Position numbers and translations under genes: made by a program. A stretch of DNA of 64,000 nt from Angustibacter luteus. Lineage in GTDB: Bacteria > Actinomycetota > Actinomycetes > Actinomycetales > Angustibacteraceae. The notes under the pieces were generated by a model, which was not told where the DNA came from, searched no databases, and worked only from the letters and a program-made list of their open reading frames with translations. This document shows, in pieces, positions 46,365 to 55,952 of the stretch (positions within the stretch are counted from its first letter, which is position 1; each line of letters begins with the position of its first letter). The stretch is from assembly GCF_039541115.1 (NCBI RefSeq), contig NZ_BAABFP010000002.1:744001-808000 (forward strand). The letters are read 5' to 3'.

Positions 46365-48563
46365 CTAGGACGTCAGGTGCAGCAGCAGCGCCGACCCCGG
46401 CGCCAGCACGGGCATCGTGAGCCCGACCTCGCCCAGCACGGCCCCGGACAACGTCACCCCGTCGGCCAGCCAGCCTGGCGCGAACGCCTGCACGACCGCC
46501 GGCGCCCCGACGTCCTCCCGAACGCGAACGGTGTACTGCCGCAGCGGGTCCAACCCGGGCAACCTCACCAGCCCGGGGTGCGCGGCCGGGGCGGACGTCA
46601 GCCGCACGTACGCCAGCACCGCCTCGCCGCCGTCCTGGGCCACCACCCCGTGCAGCAGCGCGTCCTCCACGTCGAGGTCGCCGCGCACCACCCGACCGGA
46701 GTGCAGCAGGCCGCGCAGCCCCCGGTACGCGGCGATCCAGTCCGCCACCGCCGCGAGCTCGTCGGGGGCGAGCCGGGTCAGGTCCCACTCCAGTCCGGCG
46801 TGACCGAACAGCGCTGTGACACACCGCATCTGCAGGTCCAGGTGGCGGTGCGTGGTGTGCGACTCGGGCGGCCCCACGTGCCCGCCGACCAGCTCGGGCG
46901 CCAGCACCTGCGTCGTCCAGCGCTGGATCTGCTGACGCTCCAGGGCGTCGTTGCAGTCCGAGGCCCAGACCCGGTCCGTGTGCCCGAGGATCCCCAGGTC
47001 GACACGCGCCCCGCCGGACGCGCAGGACTCGATCTCCAACCCGGGATGTCGGGCGCGCAGCTCGTCGAGGAGCGCGTAGAGCCGCGTGGTCTGAGCGTGC
47101 ACCACCGGCCCGAACGTGCCGCCCGCACTGGACGCCGAGCCGGCGGCGTGCAGGTCGCGGTTGTGGTCCCACTTCAGGTAGTCGATCCGGTACTCGCCGA
47201 CCAGTGCGTCGAGCCGCTCCAGCAGGTACTCCCAGGCCGACGGGTTGGTCAGGTCGAGCACCTGCTGGTGCCGCCACACCGGCGGTCGCTCGTCCGCGTT
47301 CGGGGACAGCACCCAGTCCGGGTGCTCGCGCACCAGGTCCGAGTCGGGGTTGACCATCTCCGGCTCCACCCACAGCCCGACCTGCATGCCGCGCTCGCGC
47401 ACGTGCTCGACGAGCGGGTGCAGACCCTGCGGCCAGACGTCGGGGTCGACGTACCAGTCCCCCAGGCCGGCGGTGTCGTCCCGCCGACCACGGAACCACC
47501 CGTCGTCCAGCACGAACCGCTCCACACCGGCCAGGGCCGCCACGTCCGCGAGGGCGGTCAGCCGCGCCAGGTCGTGGTCGAAGTACACGGCCTCCCAGGT
47601 GTTCAGGACGACGGGCCGCGGGCTGCGCGGGTGCGTCGAGCGGGCGCGTTGCCAGGCGTGCCACCGGTCCGCGACGCCGTCCAGCCCGGCGCCCGACCAC
47701 GAGTACAGCGCGGTCGGCGTCCGGTAGGACTCACCCGGCCCGAGCCGGATCTCCCCGGCCCGCAGCAGCTCGGCTGCGCCCAGCGTCGCGGCGTGCGGTC
47801 CGACGCCCTCCGGCGGCCGCTCCAGCAGGTACTCGCCGTCGCCGCTCCAGGCCAGGTGCACGGCCCAGACCTCGCCGCGCCGGAAGCCGAACGCCGCGGT
47901 GCCCGCCGCCATCAGTAGGGGGCCCTCGTGACCGGTGCGACCACGGCGAGTGGGGCGCGCCCAGGTGCCGTAGCGCAGCGGGGCGCGCTGCGGGCTGCCC
48001 TCCCGGCACCAGCGACCCGTGGTGTCCAGCTGCTCCACGGCGACCGCGGGCAGCGGCAGGGTCGGGCGCAGCGCGGCCAGGTCGTACGTGCCGTCCCCGG
48101 TGTTCTGGACCGCCGCGGCGAGCTCGACCACCCCGTGCTCCGTCAGCCGCAGCACGACCTCGACGTCGACCCCGGCGGCCCCGTCGCGGGCCTGCGCGGT
48201 GACGGTCCCGCCACCGGCCGGGCCCACGTCCACCTGCACCGCCGACGACAGCCGCAGCACCGGGTGCGCGGCCCCGCCGTTGCGGTGACCGGCCAGGCCC
48301 GGTGCGCCGGACCAGCCGTCGGACTCCACGGGTAGCAGCGTGAACGCCATGGGGGCGTCGAGCGCGCTGCGCGGGACCGCCGCCGTCACCGCAGCCAGCA
48401 CGTCCGACGTCCCGGCCTGACCGCTCGCGCCGAGGTCGCCGACGTCGGCGCCCCAGTGCAGGACCCGCGGCAGCGCCGGCCCGCCGACGTCCAGCAGGAC
48501 GCTCGTACCGGCCGCACGCAGCAGGACCAACCGGTCCGGCTCGGACGTCGAGGGCTGGCTCAT
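46365..48563 (-). CDS. Alpha-galactosidase, GH36
   Basis: 732 residues. The N-terminal beta-sandwich of GH36 precedes the barrel: VLDDGWFRGRRDD, EPEMVNPDS and nucleophile D466 in YLKWDHNRD, then acid/base D536 in WASDCNDALER, 70 residues apart as in known GH36 enzymes. It releases galactose from melibiose, raffinose or similar. ATG at 48563 overlaps the permease stop. There is no signal peptide, so it acts inside the cell on imported oligosaccharide. Last gene of the leftward ABC-importer operon. Confidence 0.93.
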   Translation of the reverse strand: MSQPSTSEPDRLVLLRAAGTSVLLDVGGPALPRVLHWGADVGDLGASGQAGTSDVLAAVTAAVPRSALDAPMAFTLLPVESDGWSGAPGLAGHRNGGAAHPVLRLSSAVQVDVGPAGGGTVTAQARDGAAGVDVEVVLRLTEHGVVELAAAVQNTGDGTYDLAALRPTLPLPAVAVEQLDTTGRWCREGSPQRAPLRYGTWARPTRRGRTGHEGPLLMAAGTAAFGFRRGEVWAVHLAWSGDGEYLLERPPEGVGPHAATLGAAELLRAGEIRLGPGESYRTPTALYSWSGAGLDGVADRWHAWQRARSTHPRSPRPVVLNTWEAVYFDHDLARLTALADVAALAGVERFVLDDGWFRGRRDDTAGLGDWYVDPDVWPQGLHPLVEHVRERGMQVGLWVEPEMVNPDSDLVREHPDWVLSPNADERPPVWRHQQVLDLTNPSAWEYLLERLDALVGEYRIDYLKWDHNRDLHAAGSASSAGGTFGPVVHAQTTRLYALLDELRARHPGLEIESCASGGARVDLGILGHTDRVWASDCNDALERQQIQRWTTQVLAPELVGGHVGPPESHTTHRHLDLQMRCVTALFGHAGLEWDLTRLAPDELAAVADWIAAYRGLRGLLHSGRVVRGDLDVEDALLHGVVAQDGGEAVLAYVRLTSAPAAHPGLVRLPGLDPLRQYTVRVREDVGAPAVVQAFAPGWLADGVTLSGAVLGEVGLTMPVLAPGSALLLHLTS

Positions 48564-49480
48564 CCCTTGTTCGCGCCGAGCGTCAGGCCAGAGACGAACT
48601 GCTTCTGCAGCAGCACGAAGATGATGATGGTCGGGATGGCGGCGAGGACCGAACCGGCGGACAGCAGGTTGTAGTCGGTGAAGAACTGGCCGCGCAGGTT
48701 CTGCAGGGACGACGTGATCGGGAACTTGTCGCCCTGGCTCATGAAGGCGACCGCCCAGAAGAAGTCGTTGTAGATCCAGGTGATCTCGAGGGTCGCCAGC
48801 GCGGCCAGCGGCGGACGGCACAGCGGCAGGATGACCTGCCAGAACTGGCGCAGCACACCGGCGCCGTCCACCACCGCAGCCTCGGTCAGCTCCTGCGGGA
48901 GGGTCTTCATGTAGTTGCTGAGCACGAACGTGCAGAAGCCGGTCTGGAAGGCGATGTGGGTGATGATCACTGCCCAGTAGCTGTTGTAGAGCGTCCCGGA
49001 GTCGCTGAGCCAGAACGGCACCTCGACCGAGTTGTACAGCCGGTAGAGCGGCACCAGCATCGCCTGCTGCGGCAGCAGGTTCGCCGCGGTGAACAGGATC
49101 AGCATGGGCAGGTTGAACCAGAAGCTGAACCGGGCCACCACGAACGCGGCGCACGAGGCGAACAGCAGGGTGATCACGACGGCCGGCACGGTGATGATCA
49201 CCGAGTTGAGGAAGTGCTGCCCGAAGTCGCCCTGCCGCCACGCGTCGGCGTAGTTGTGGAACGTGTAGCCGCCGATGGACACGTACCCGTGCGCCGACGT
49301 GAAGTCGTAGTCCCGGAACGAGTTCAGCACGGCCCAGAAGACCGGGAAGATCCAGATCAGCGCCATCACGCTGAGGAACACGTAGAGCAGCGTGTGCCGT
49401 GGGCGGTGCGGCGGCTTGGGCACGTCGGCCGTCGCGGCGTCCCGCGCTCCGGTGCGGGTGTCGCCGGTGGCGGTGCTCAT
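48560..49480 (-). CDS. ABC sugar transporter permease, MalG type
   Basis: 306 residues, six predicted helices. The EAA loop reads ELTEAAVVDGAGVLRQFWQVILP. With its partner it imports an oligosaccharide; adjacent GH36 suggests alpha-galactosides. ATG at 49480 overlaps the preceding permease stop by four bases, and its own stop overlaps the GH36 start. Confidence 0.92.
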   Translation of the reverse strand: MSTATGDTRTGARDAATADVPKPPHRPRHTLLYVFLSVMALIWIFPVFWAVLNSFRDYDFTSAHGYVSIGGYTFHNYADAWRQGDFGQHFLNSVIITVPAVVITLLFASCAAFVVARFSFWFNLPMLILFTAANLLPQQAMLVPLYRLYNSVEVPFWLSDSGTLYNSYWAVIITHIAFQTGFCTFVLSNYMKTLPQELTEAAVVDGAGVLRQFWQVILPLCRPPLAALATLEITWIYNDFFWAVAFMSQGDKFPITSSLQNLRGQFFTDYNLLSAGSVLAAIPTIIIFVLLQKQFVSGLTLGANKG

Positions 49481-50424
49481 CGCTTCTCCTCACGCATGAT
49501 CGCCACCATGTAGATGACGATGAACACCAGCGAGATCAGCAGCATGATCGTCGCCAGGGCTGATCCGAACGGGATGCGTTGACCCTCGCCGACGATGTTG
49601 CTGAACACCAGGGCCCCGATCACCTCGAGACCGTTGCGGCCCTTGTTGATGACGTAGACGAGGTCGAACGCGCGCAGGGACTCGATGACGGTGACCACCA
49701 GGACGATGATGTTGATCGGCCGCATGACCGGGAAGACGACGCTGAAGAACGTGCGCGTCTGCGACGCCCCGTCCATCGCGGCCGCCTCCCGCAGCGACGG
49801 GTCGACCGCCTTCAGGCCGGCTAGGTACAGCAGCATGATGTACCCGGTGTGTCGCCAGCTCGCCGCGACCAGCACGGCCCAGAGGTTCACCTTGGAGTCG
49901 CCGTACCAGTCGATCGCCCGGTCACCGTGCAGCCCGAGCATCGCGTTCAGCAGGCCCTGGTCGCGCGAGTAGATGAGCTGCCACATGAAGCCGACCAGCG
50001 CGAGCGAGAGCACGACCGGCAGGAAGAAGGCGCTCTGGTAGACCCGGGTGAACCGCAGCTCGCGGTCGAGCAGGACGGCGATGAACATGCCCAGGACGGT
50101 GGGGATGGCGAACGTCACGAACAGCCAGATCAGGTTGTGCTGCAACGCCGGCCAGAAGGGCGGGTAGTTCGTGGTGACCTGCCGGTAGTTCTCCAGCCCG
50201 ACGAACTTGCTGTCCGAGAGCGGCGCGAAGCCGTCCCAGTTCGTCATGGACAGCCCCACCGTCACCAGGGCGGGGATCCAGATGAGACCGACGACCACCA
50301 CCGCGGGAACGCCGCCCAGCACGATCAGCCAGAAGCGGTCGCCACGCGTGAGCCACGTGGACTTCCTTCGGGACTTACGAATCTTCTGGGCAGGTGCAGG
50401 CGTTCCCGCGCTGGTGGTCGTCAT
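49477..50424 (-). CDS. ABC sugar transporter permease, MalF type
   Basis: 315 residues, six predicted helices after a basic N-terminus. SLREAAAMDGASQTRTFFSVVFPVM is represented by the EAA-loop portion REAAAMDGASQTRTF. It forms the channel with the MalG-type subunit. No ATPase is encoded here, so a shared MsiK-type ATPase elsewhere in the genome is likely, as known for other actinobacteria. ATG at 50424, 17 bases after the binding-protein gene. Confidence 0.92.
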   Translation of the reverse strand: MTTTSAGTPAPAQKIRKSRRKSTWLTRGDRFWLIVLGGVPAVVVVGLIWIPALVTVGLSMTNWDGFAPLSDSKFVGLENYRQVTTNYPPFWPALQHNLIWLFVTFAIPTVLGMFIAVLLDRELRFTRVYQSAFFLPVVLSLALVGFMWQLIYSRDQGLLNAMLGLHGDRAIDWYGDSKVNLWAVLVAASWRHTGYIMLLYLAGLKAVDPSLREAAAMDGASQTRTFFSVVFPVMRPINIIVLVVTVIESLRAFDLVYVINKGRNGLEVIGALVFSNIVGEGQRIPFGSALATIMLLISLVFIVIYMVAIMREEKR

Positions 50425-50441
50425 GGGTCGATCGTCCTCGC

Positions 50442-51794
50442 TCAGCTGTCGGTGGCGAAGATGGACTGCTTCTGCTTCTCGATGCTGTTCACCAGGCCGT
50501 CGATGTCCTTCGGGTTCTTGATGAAGGTCTGGATCGCCGGGATCATCACGTTGCTGGCGAAGTCCGGACGGGTGTCGCGGTCCATGAACTGCGAGATGTT
50601 CTTCGCGCTCCCCACGAACTCGACGGCCTTCTTCTGCAGCGCCGAGTACGCGCCGGTGTCGGCGCCGCTGTTCACCGCGATGACCGTCGGGTCAGCCGCG
50701 ACGGACACGCCCTCCGCCTCGGGGGTGGCGAGGTACTTCAGGAACGCCTTGGCACCGGCCTCGTTCTTCGGCCGCTTGGACATCATGAAGCCGTCGATCG
50801 GGGCCTCGATCGCGTCCGAGCCGATGGCGGAGTCGATCTCCGGGAAGGTGAAGAAGTCCAGGTCGTCCTGCTCAGCGCCCTTCGGGAACTGCTGCCCGAC
50901 GAACATGCCCAGCACGTACATGCCGGCCTTCTTCTGCTGCAGCGACTGCGCCGCCTCCTGCCAGGTACGCCCGAGCGAGGCGTCCTGGTGGTAGGGCAGC
51001 AGGCCTGCCCAGGTGTCGAACACCTTCTTGACCTCGGGGCCGTTCCACGGCTTCTTGCCGGCCATCAGGTCCATGTGGAACTGGAAGCCGTTGATCCGCA
51101 TGTTCAGCTGGTCGAACGTGCCCATCGCGGGCCAGCCGTCCTTGTCGCCGAACGCGATCGGGGCCAGCTTGTCCTTCTGCATCTGCTTGGACAGCGCGAC
51201 CAGGTCGTCCAGGGTCTTCGGCACCTGGTAGCCCTTGTCGGCGAACACGCTCTTGCGGTAGAAGATCGCCCACGGGTAGTTGGTGAACGGCACGAAGTAC
51301 TGCTTGCCGTCGTCACCCGTCGACGCCGTCTTGAGGGCGTCGGAGAAGCCCTTCATGTCCGGCCAGATGTCACTGATGTCGCCGGCCAGACCCTTGGCGG
51401 CGAAGAAGCGCATCCGGAAGCCGGAGAACCAGGTGAACACGTCGTCCGGGCTGCCCTGCAGGTAGCTGTTGATCTGCTCCTGGAAGGTGTTGTGGTCCAC
51501 CGTGTTCGTCTTGACGGTGAGCTTGGGGTTGGCGGTGTGGAACTGGTCCGTGACCTTGGCGTAGGCGGCCTTCGGGACCTCGTCCGACTGGTTGGAGCCG
51601 AACGTCACGACACCGGTGGCGGACTTGGTGTCCGCCGCGCTGTCGCCGCTGTCGCCGCCACAGGCGGCCAGCGATCCGGCGGCCGCGACGCCGAGCGCGC
51701 CACGGAAGAGGGCCCTGCGACCGAACTGCGTGCCCGCCACCGACGGCGGTAGGAGCGACGCGAGGTACTCGGCTTGGGACTGGGGGCGGGACAT
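50442..51794 (-). CDS. ABC sugar transporter substrate-binding lipoprotein, probable Tat substrate
   Basis: 450 residues. The signal has a twin arginine (GRRALFRGALGVAAAG) before a lipobox S-L-A-A-C, so it is probably exported folded by Tat and then lipidated. The following fold is that of family-1 sugar-binding proteins: DVFTWFSGFRMRFFAAKG and YPWAIFYRKSVFADKGY. It picks up the sugar for the two permeases. ATG at 51794 with GGAGAC upstream. First gene of the leftward operon. Confidence 0.9.
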   Translation of the reverse strand: MSRPQSQAEYLASLLPPSVAGTQFGRRALFRGALGVAAAGSLAACGGDSGDSAADTKSATGVVTFGSNQSDEVPKAAYAKVTDQFHTANPKLTVKTNTVDHNTFQEQINSYLQGSPDDVFTWFSGFRMRFFAAKGLAGDISDIWPDMKGFSDALKTASTGDDGKQYFVPFTNYPWAIFYRKSVFADKGYQVPKTLDDLVALSKQMQKDKLAPIAFGDKDGWPAMGTFDQLNMRINGFQFHMDLMAGKKPWNGPEVKKVFDTWAGLLPYHQDASLGRTWQEAAQSLQQKKAGMYVLGMFVGQQFPKGAEQDDLDFFTFPEIDSAIGSDAIEAPIDGFMMSKRPKNEAGAKAFLKYLATPEAEGVSVAADPTVIAVNSGADTGAYSALQKKAVEFVGSAKNISQFMDRDTRPDFASNVMIPAIQTFIKNPKDIDGLVNSIEKQKQSIFATDS

Positions 51795-52005
51795 CGCGTC
51801 TCCTTTGACGGTACTTCAGCCGACACGGTCAACCATGATCAGACAAATTCGATCATGCCGATGGCGCTTACCATCGTCACGATCCCGGCTGTTGTCAAGA
51901 CTTCTCACCAAGTTGGCGCGTTGGCGCGTCGTCCTTCACCCACCGTTCGGCTCGATCTGTTGGTTATTGTTGACTTATTCAGCCGAGCGCGCCAAGGTCT
52001 GTCCC
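51795..52005. promoter_or_regulatory. Divergent control region of the galactoside locus
   Basis: 211 bases between the binding-protein gene and the GH42 gene, more AT-rich than their surroundings. It holds ATGATC-N10-GATCAT (51835-51856), a direct repeat of TTGGCGCG (51913-51928) and two TGTTG copies ten bases apart (51958 and 51968). DeoR-type repressors often bind short direct repeats, so the last pair is the best candidate operator for the regulator at 54031. The likely ligand is a galactose phosphate. Confidence 0.45.
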
Positions 52006-54030
52006 ATGCGGAGCTGGCCAACGAGGTCCCTGGCGCTGGGTGGCGACTACAACCCTGAGCAGTGGCCGGAGCACGTCTGGGACGAGGACGTCCGGTTGAT
52101 GGGCGAGGCCGGCGTCACCTTCGCGACCGTCGGCGTGTTCTCCTGGTCGCTGCTCGAGCCCGAACCCGGTCGATTCGACACGGACTGGCTCGACCGGGTG
52201 CTCGACCTGTTGCACGCCAACGACATCGCTGCCGACCTCGCCACGGCGACGGCCTCCCCGCCGCCCTGGATGTTCCACCTCGACCACGACCTGCTCCCCG
52301 AGCGTTCGGACGGCACCCGACTGTGGCCAGGGGGGCGCCAGCACTACTGCCCCAGCAACTCCACCTACCGCGAGCGCTCGCTCCAGCTCGTCGAGCACCT
52401 TGCGACCCGCTACCACGACCACCCCTCGGTGGCGATGTGGCACGTGGGCAACGAGTACGCCTGCCACGACGCGCCCTGCTACTGCGACCGGTGCGCGGTG
52501 CGGTTCCGCGCGTGGCTGCAGCGGCGCTACGGCGACGTCGACGCGATGAACGAGGCCTGGGGGACGGCCTTCTGGAGCCAGCGGTACACCTCGTTCGACC
52601 AGGTGCTGCCCCCGCGGGAGGCGCCCACCGTGCCCAACCCGACGCAGGCGCTGGACTACCGCCGCTTCACCTCGGACAACATCCTGGAGCTGTTCGTCGC
52701 CGAGCGGGACGTGCTGCACCGCCTGTCCCCCGGGATCCCGGTGACCACGAACTTCATGACGCTGAGCCACTTCCGGCACCTCGACTACTTCGTGTGGGGG
52801 CCGGAGCAGGACGTCGTCAGCACCGACAACTACGTGGTGGCGGCCGAGCCCGACCCCGAGGCGGAGCTGGCGTTCAGCGGCGACCTGACCCGCGGCATCG
52901 CGGGCGGCCGGCCGTGGATGCTCATGGAGCACTCGACGAGCGCGGTGAACTGGCAGCCGGTCAACCAGGCCAAGCGTCCCGGGGCCACGCTGCGCAACAG
53001 CCTCGCGCACGTCGCGCACGGCGCCGACACGCTGGGCTTCTTCCAGTGGCGGGCCGCCAAGGCAGGCGCCGAGAAGTTCCACTCGGCCCTGCTCCCGCAC
53101 GCGGGCACGGACTCCCGGCTGTGGCGCGAGGTCGTCCAGCTCGGCGAGGTCTGCGAGCGGCTCGCCGAGGTGGTCGGCACCACCGTGCAGGCGCAGGTGG
53201 CCGTGCTGTGGGACTACGACGCGGGCTGGGCCACCGACCAGCCCTCCCACCCGAGCTCGCTGGTCCGGTACGGCGACGACGCGCACGCGATCCACCGCGC
53301 CCTGCTGCTGCGCGGGATCACCGCGGACGTCGTGCACCCGTCGGCCGACCTGAGCGGCTACGCCCTGGTCGTCGTCCCGACGCTGTACGCGGTGGACGAC
53401 GCGGTCGCGGACTCCCTGCACGCGGCGGCCGACCGCGGAGCGAGCGTCCTGGTGACGTTCTTCTCCGGCATCGTCGACGGCAACGCGCACATCCGCCTCG
53501 GCGGCTACCCCGGCGCGTTCCGTGAGCTGCTCGGCGTGCGCGTCGAGGAGTTCGCCCCGCTGATGCCCGGCGAGCAGGTCGCCCTGGACGACTTCCCTGA
53601 CGTCGTCGGCGCCACCGCGACCGTCTGGACCGAGCACCTGCACCTGACCGGCGCCACCGCGCAGGCCTCGTTCACGAACGGCCCGCTGCCCGGCGTCCCG
53701 GCCCTGACCCGCAACGCGGTCGGCCAGGGCGCCGCCTGGTACCTGGCCACCCGCCTGGACGAGGCGTCCCTCGGCGCACTGGTGGACCGACTCGTCGCGG
53801 AGTCGGGCGTGCAGCCCGCGGCGTCGGCCCCGGCCGTCGCCCCCGCGCCGTACGGTCTCGAGCTGGTCCGCCGCAGCGGCGACGGCCGCTCGTACCTGTT
53901 CGCGATCAACCACACCGAGTACGCCCTGACGATCACCGCGAACGGCCACGACCTGGTCGCCGACGTCCCCGTGACCGGTGAGCTCACCGTGGCCCCCGGT
54001 GCGGTGGCCGTCGTCCGAGAGCAGGTCTGA
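52006..54030 (+). CDS. Beta-galactosidase, GH42
   Basis: 674 residues. N-terminal GGDYNPEQWPEHVWDEDVR is the family start; acid/base E150 in WHVGNEYACH, nucleophile E308 in MLMEHSTSAVNW. The zinc cysteines C..C.C..C are seen in ACHDAPCYCDRC. Without a signal peptide it acts in the cytoplasm on lactose-like or beta-galactoside oligomers. ATG at 52006 follows AAGG and is the only start that fits the family; the frame is open further upstream by chance. First gene of GH42-deoR-galT-galK. Confidence 0.95.
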   Translation: MRSWPTRSLALGGDYNPEQWPEHVWDEDVRLMGEAGVTFATVGVFSWSLLEPEPGRFDTDWLDRVLDLLHANDIAADLATATASPPPWMFHLDHDLLPERSDGTRLWPGGRQHYCPSNSTYRERSLQLVEHLATRYHDHPSVAMWHVGNEYACHDAPCYCDRCAVRFRAWLQRRYGDVDAMNEAWGTAFWSQRYTSFDQVLPPREAPTVPNPTQALDYRRFTSDNILELFVAERDVLHRLSPGIPVTTNFMTLSHFRHLDYFVWGPEQDVVSTDNYVVAAEPDPEAELAFSGDLTRGIAGGRPWMLMEHSTSAVNWQPVNQAKRPGATLRNSLAHVAHGADTLGFFQWRAAKAGAEKFHSALLPHAGTDSRLWREVVQLGEVCERLAEVVGTTVQAQVAVLWDYDAGWATDQPSHPSSLVRYGDDAHAIHRALLLRGITADVVHPSADLSGYALVVVPTLYAVDDAVADSLHAAADRGASVLVTFFSGIVDGNAHIRLGGYPGAFRELLGVRVEEFAPLMPGEQVALDDFPDVVGATATVWTEHLHLTGATAQASFTNGPLPGVPALTRNAVGQGAAWYLATRLDEASLGALVDRLVAESGVQPAASAPAVAPAPYGLELVRRSGDGRSYLFAINHTEYALTITANGHDLVADVPVTGELTVAPGAVAVVREQV

Positions 54031-54810
54031 ATGCTCGCCCGGCAGCGCCAGGAACGCATCCTCACCGAGGTCCGCCGGCACGGCGGCGCTCGGGTGTCCG
54101 ACCTGGTCGACCTGCTGGGCGTCTCGGACATGACGGTCCGCCGCGACATCGAGACCCTGGCCCGACAGGAGCTCGTGCTGCGCGTGCACGGCGGCGCCAC
54201 CGCGGTCGACGAGCGCAGCAGCGACGAGCCGGGGTTCGCGGCCAAGTCGGTGCTGGCGCTGGCCGAGAAGTCGGCCATCGCCGAAGCCGCCGCGCGGCTC
54301 ATCCTGCCCGGCGCGTCGGTGGCGCTCTCCGCCGGCACGACCACGTACGCGGTGGCGCAGCAGCTGGTGGACGTCGCCGACCTGACCGTGGTGACGAACT
54401 CACCGCCCGTCGCCGACCTGCTGCACGAGCGCCCGGCCCCGGGCCGCACGGTGGTGCTGACCGGCGGCACCCGGACGCCGTCCAACGCCCTGGTCGGTCC
54501 GGTCGCGGTGCGGGCCCTGGCCGACCTGCACGTCGACACGCTCGTGCTGGGGGTGCACGGCATCGACGAGCGGTTCGGGGTGACCACACCGAACCTGGTC
54601 GAGGCCGAGACCAACCAGGCCCTGGTGGCCAGTGCGCGCCGGGTCGTGGTGGTCGCGGACCACTCGAAGTGGAACGTGGTGGGGCTGGCCGGCATCACCT
54701 CGCTCGACCGGATCGACGTCCTGGTGACGGACTCCGGGCTGCCGGCCAAGACGCGCCGCACCCTGGCCGGTCTGGTCGGCGAGCTGGTGGTGGCCGAGGT
54801 GATGCTGTGA
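54031..54810 (+). CDS. DeoR/GlpR family transcriptional regulator
   Basis: 259 residues. Helix-turn-helix at residues 18-40: RVSDLVDLLGVSDMTVRRDIETL, the DeoR signature split here as VSDLVDLLGVSDMTVRRD. The C-terminal sugar-phosphate isomerase-like domain has SAGTTTYAVAQQL and ALVASARRVVVVADHSKW. Such proteins are repressors released by sugar phosphates. Start follows the GH42 stop directly. It probably controls both arms of this locus. Confidence 0.9.
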   Translation: MLARQRQERILTEVRRHGGARVSDLVDLLGVSDMTVRRDIETLARQELVLRVHGGATAVDERSSDEPGFAAKSVLALAEKSAIAEAAARLILPGASVALSAGTTTYAVAQQLVDVADLTVVTNSPPVADLLHERPAPGRTVVLTGGTRTPSNALVGPVAVRALADLHVDTLVLGVHGIDERFGVTTPNLVEAETNQALVASARRVVVVADHSKWNVVGLAGITSLDRIDVLVTDSGLPAKTRRTLAGLVGELVVAEVML

Positions 54811-55952
54811 GCGAGTCCGCCCCGGTACGACGGACCCGCGGTCACCTGCACGACGGCCGCGAGATCATCTACTACGACGACAGCCACCCGTACGTCGACG
54901 GGACCGCGACCCGCGAGCTCACCGACACCCGCCCACCGGTCTCGCCGGAGCGAGCGGGGCAGATGCGGTACGACCCGCTCAGCGGGTCGTGGATCGCCAT
55001 CGCCACGCACCGGATGGACCGGGCGTACATGCCGCCGGCCGACGAGTGCCCGCTGTGCCCCACCGGCCGGGGAACGGAGCCGTCCGAGATCCCGGCCGAC
55101 GACTACGACGTGGTGGTCTTCGAGAACAAGTCACCCAGCTTCTCGACCCGGGTGGACGGCGTCCCGGGCGTCAGCACGCTCGTGGACGACGAGCCGCTGT
55201 GGCCGACCCTGCCGGCGTTCGGCCGGTGCGAGGTGCTCTGCTTCACCAGCGACCACGACTCGACCTTCTCCGACCTGACCGTCGCCCGGGCCCGCACGGT
55301 CGTCGAGACCTGGGTCGACCGCACCGTCGAGCTCGGCGCCATCGACGGCGTCGAGCAGGTGTTCTGCTTCGAGAACCGCGGCGCCGAGATCGGGGTGACG
55401 CTCACCCACCCGCACGGGCAGATCTACGCCTACCCGTGGGTGACCCCGCGGACCCAGCGCATCCTCACGCTGGCGACCGAGCACCGCGAGCGCACGGGCG
55501 GCAACCTGCTGCGCGACGTGCTCGACGCTGAGCTGCGCGCCGGCGAGCGCGTGGTCCTGTCGGGCCGACACTGGGCCGCGTACGTGCCGGCCGCCGCGCG
55601 CTGGCCGGTCGAGGTGCACCTGGCGCCGCTGCGCGACGTCCCCGACCTCCCGGCGCTGGACGGCGACGAGCGGGACGAGCTCGCCGAGATCTACCTGGAC
55701 CTCTTGCGCAGGCTCGACCGGTTCCACGTCGCCCCGGACGGCTCGGGCGTGCGGCTGCCGTACATCGCGGGCTGGCACCAGGCGCCGGTGAGCACCGGCC
55801 GCGACCTGGCCCGGCTGCACCTGCAGATCACCTCGGTGCTGCGCGCGCCCGGCAAGCTGAAGTACCTTGCGGGATCGGAGACGGGGATGGGCGCGTGGGT
55901 GAACGACGCGACACCCGAGCAGATCGCTGCGAGGTTGCGGGAGGTCGGGTGA
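54807..55952 (+). CDS. galT: Galactose-1-phosphate uridylyltransferase
   Basis: 381 residues. The nucleophile is H203 in THPHGQIYAYPW, the H-P-H triad of GalT, and DECPLCP gives zinc cysteines. It swaps UMP between UDP-glucose and galactose-1-phosphate. GTG at 54807 overlaps the regulator stop (GTGA). Confidence 0.95.
   Translation: MSESAPVRRTRGHLHDGREIIYYDDSHPYVDGTATRELTDTRPPVSPERAGQMRYDPLSGSWIAIATHRMDRAYMPPADECPLCPTGRGTEPSEIPADDYDVVVFENKSPSFSTRVDGVPGVSTLVDDEPLWPTLPAFGRCEVLCFTSDHDSTFSDLTVARARTVVETWVDRTVELGAIDGVEQVFCFENRGAEIGVTLTHPHGQIYAYPWVTPRTQRILTLATEHRERTGGNLLRDVLDAELRAGERVVLSGRHWAAYVPAAARWPVEVHLAPLRDVPDLPALDGDERDELAEIYLDLLRRLDRFHVAPDGSGVRLPYIAGWHQAPVSTGRDLARLHLQITSVLRAPGKLKYLAGSETGMGAWVNDATPEQIAARLREVG

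Noticed and set aside
48564-49493. Upstream extension of the alpha-galactosidase frame
   Set aside because: This stretch is a shadow of the MalG-type permease; the GH36 protein begins at ATG 48563.
52062-53525. Long alternative frame inside the GH42 gene
   Set aside because: Arg/Ala-rich, no motifs; typical high-GC shadow of the beta-galactosidase.
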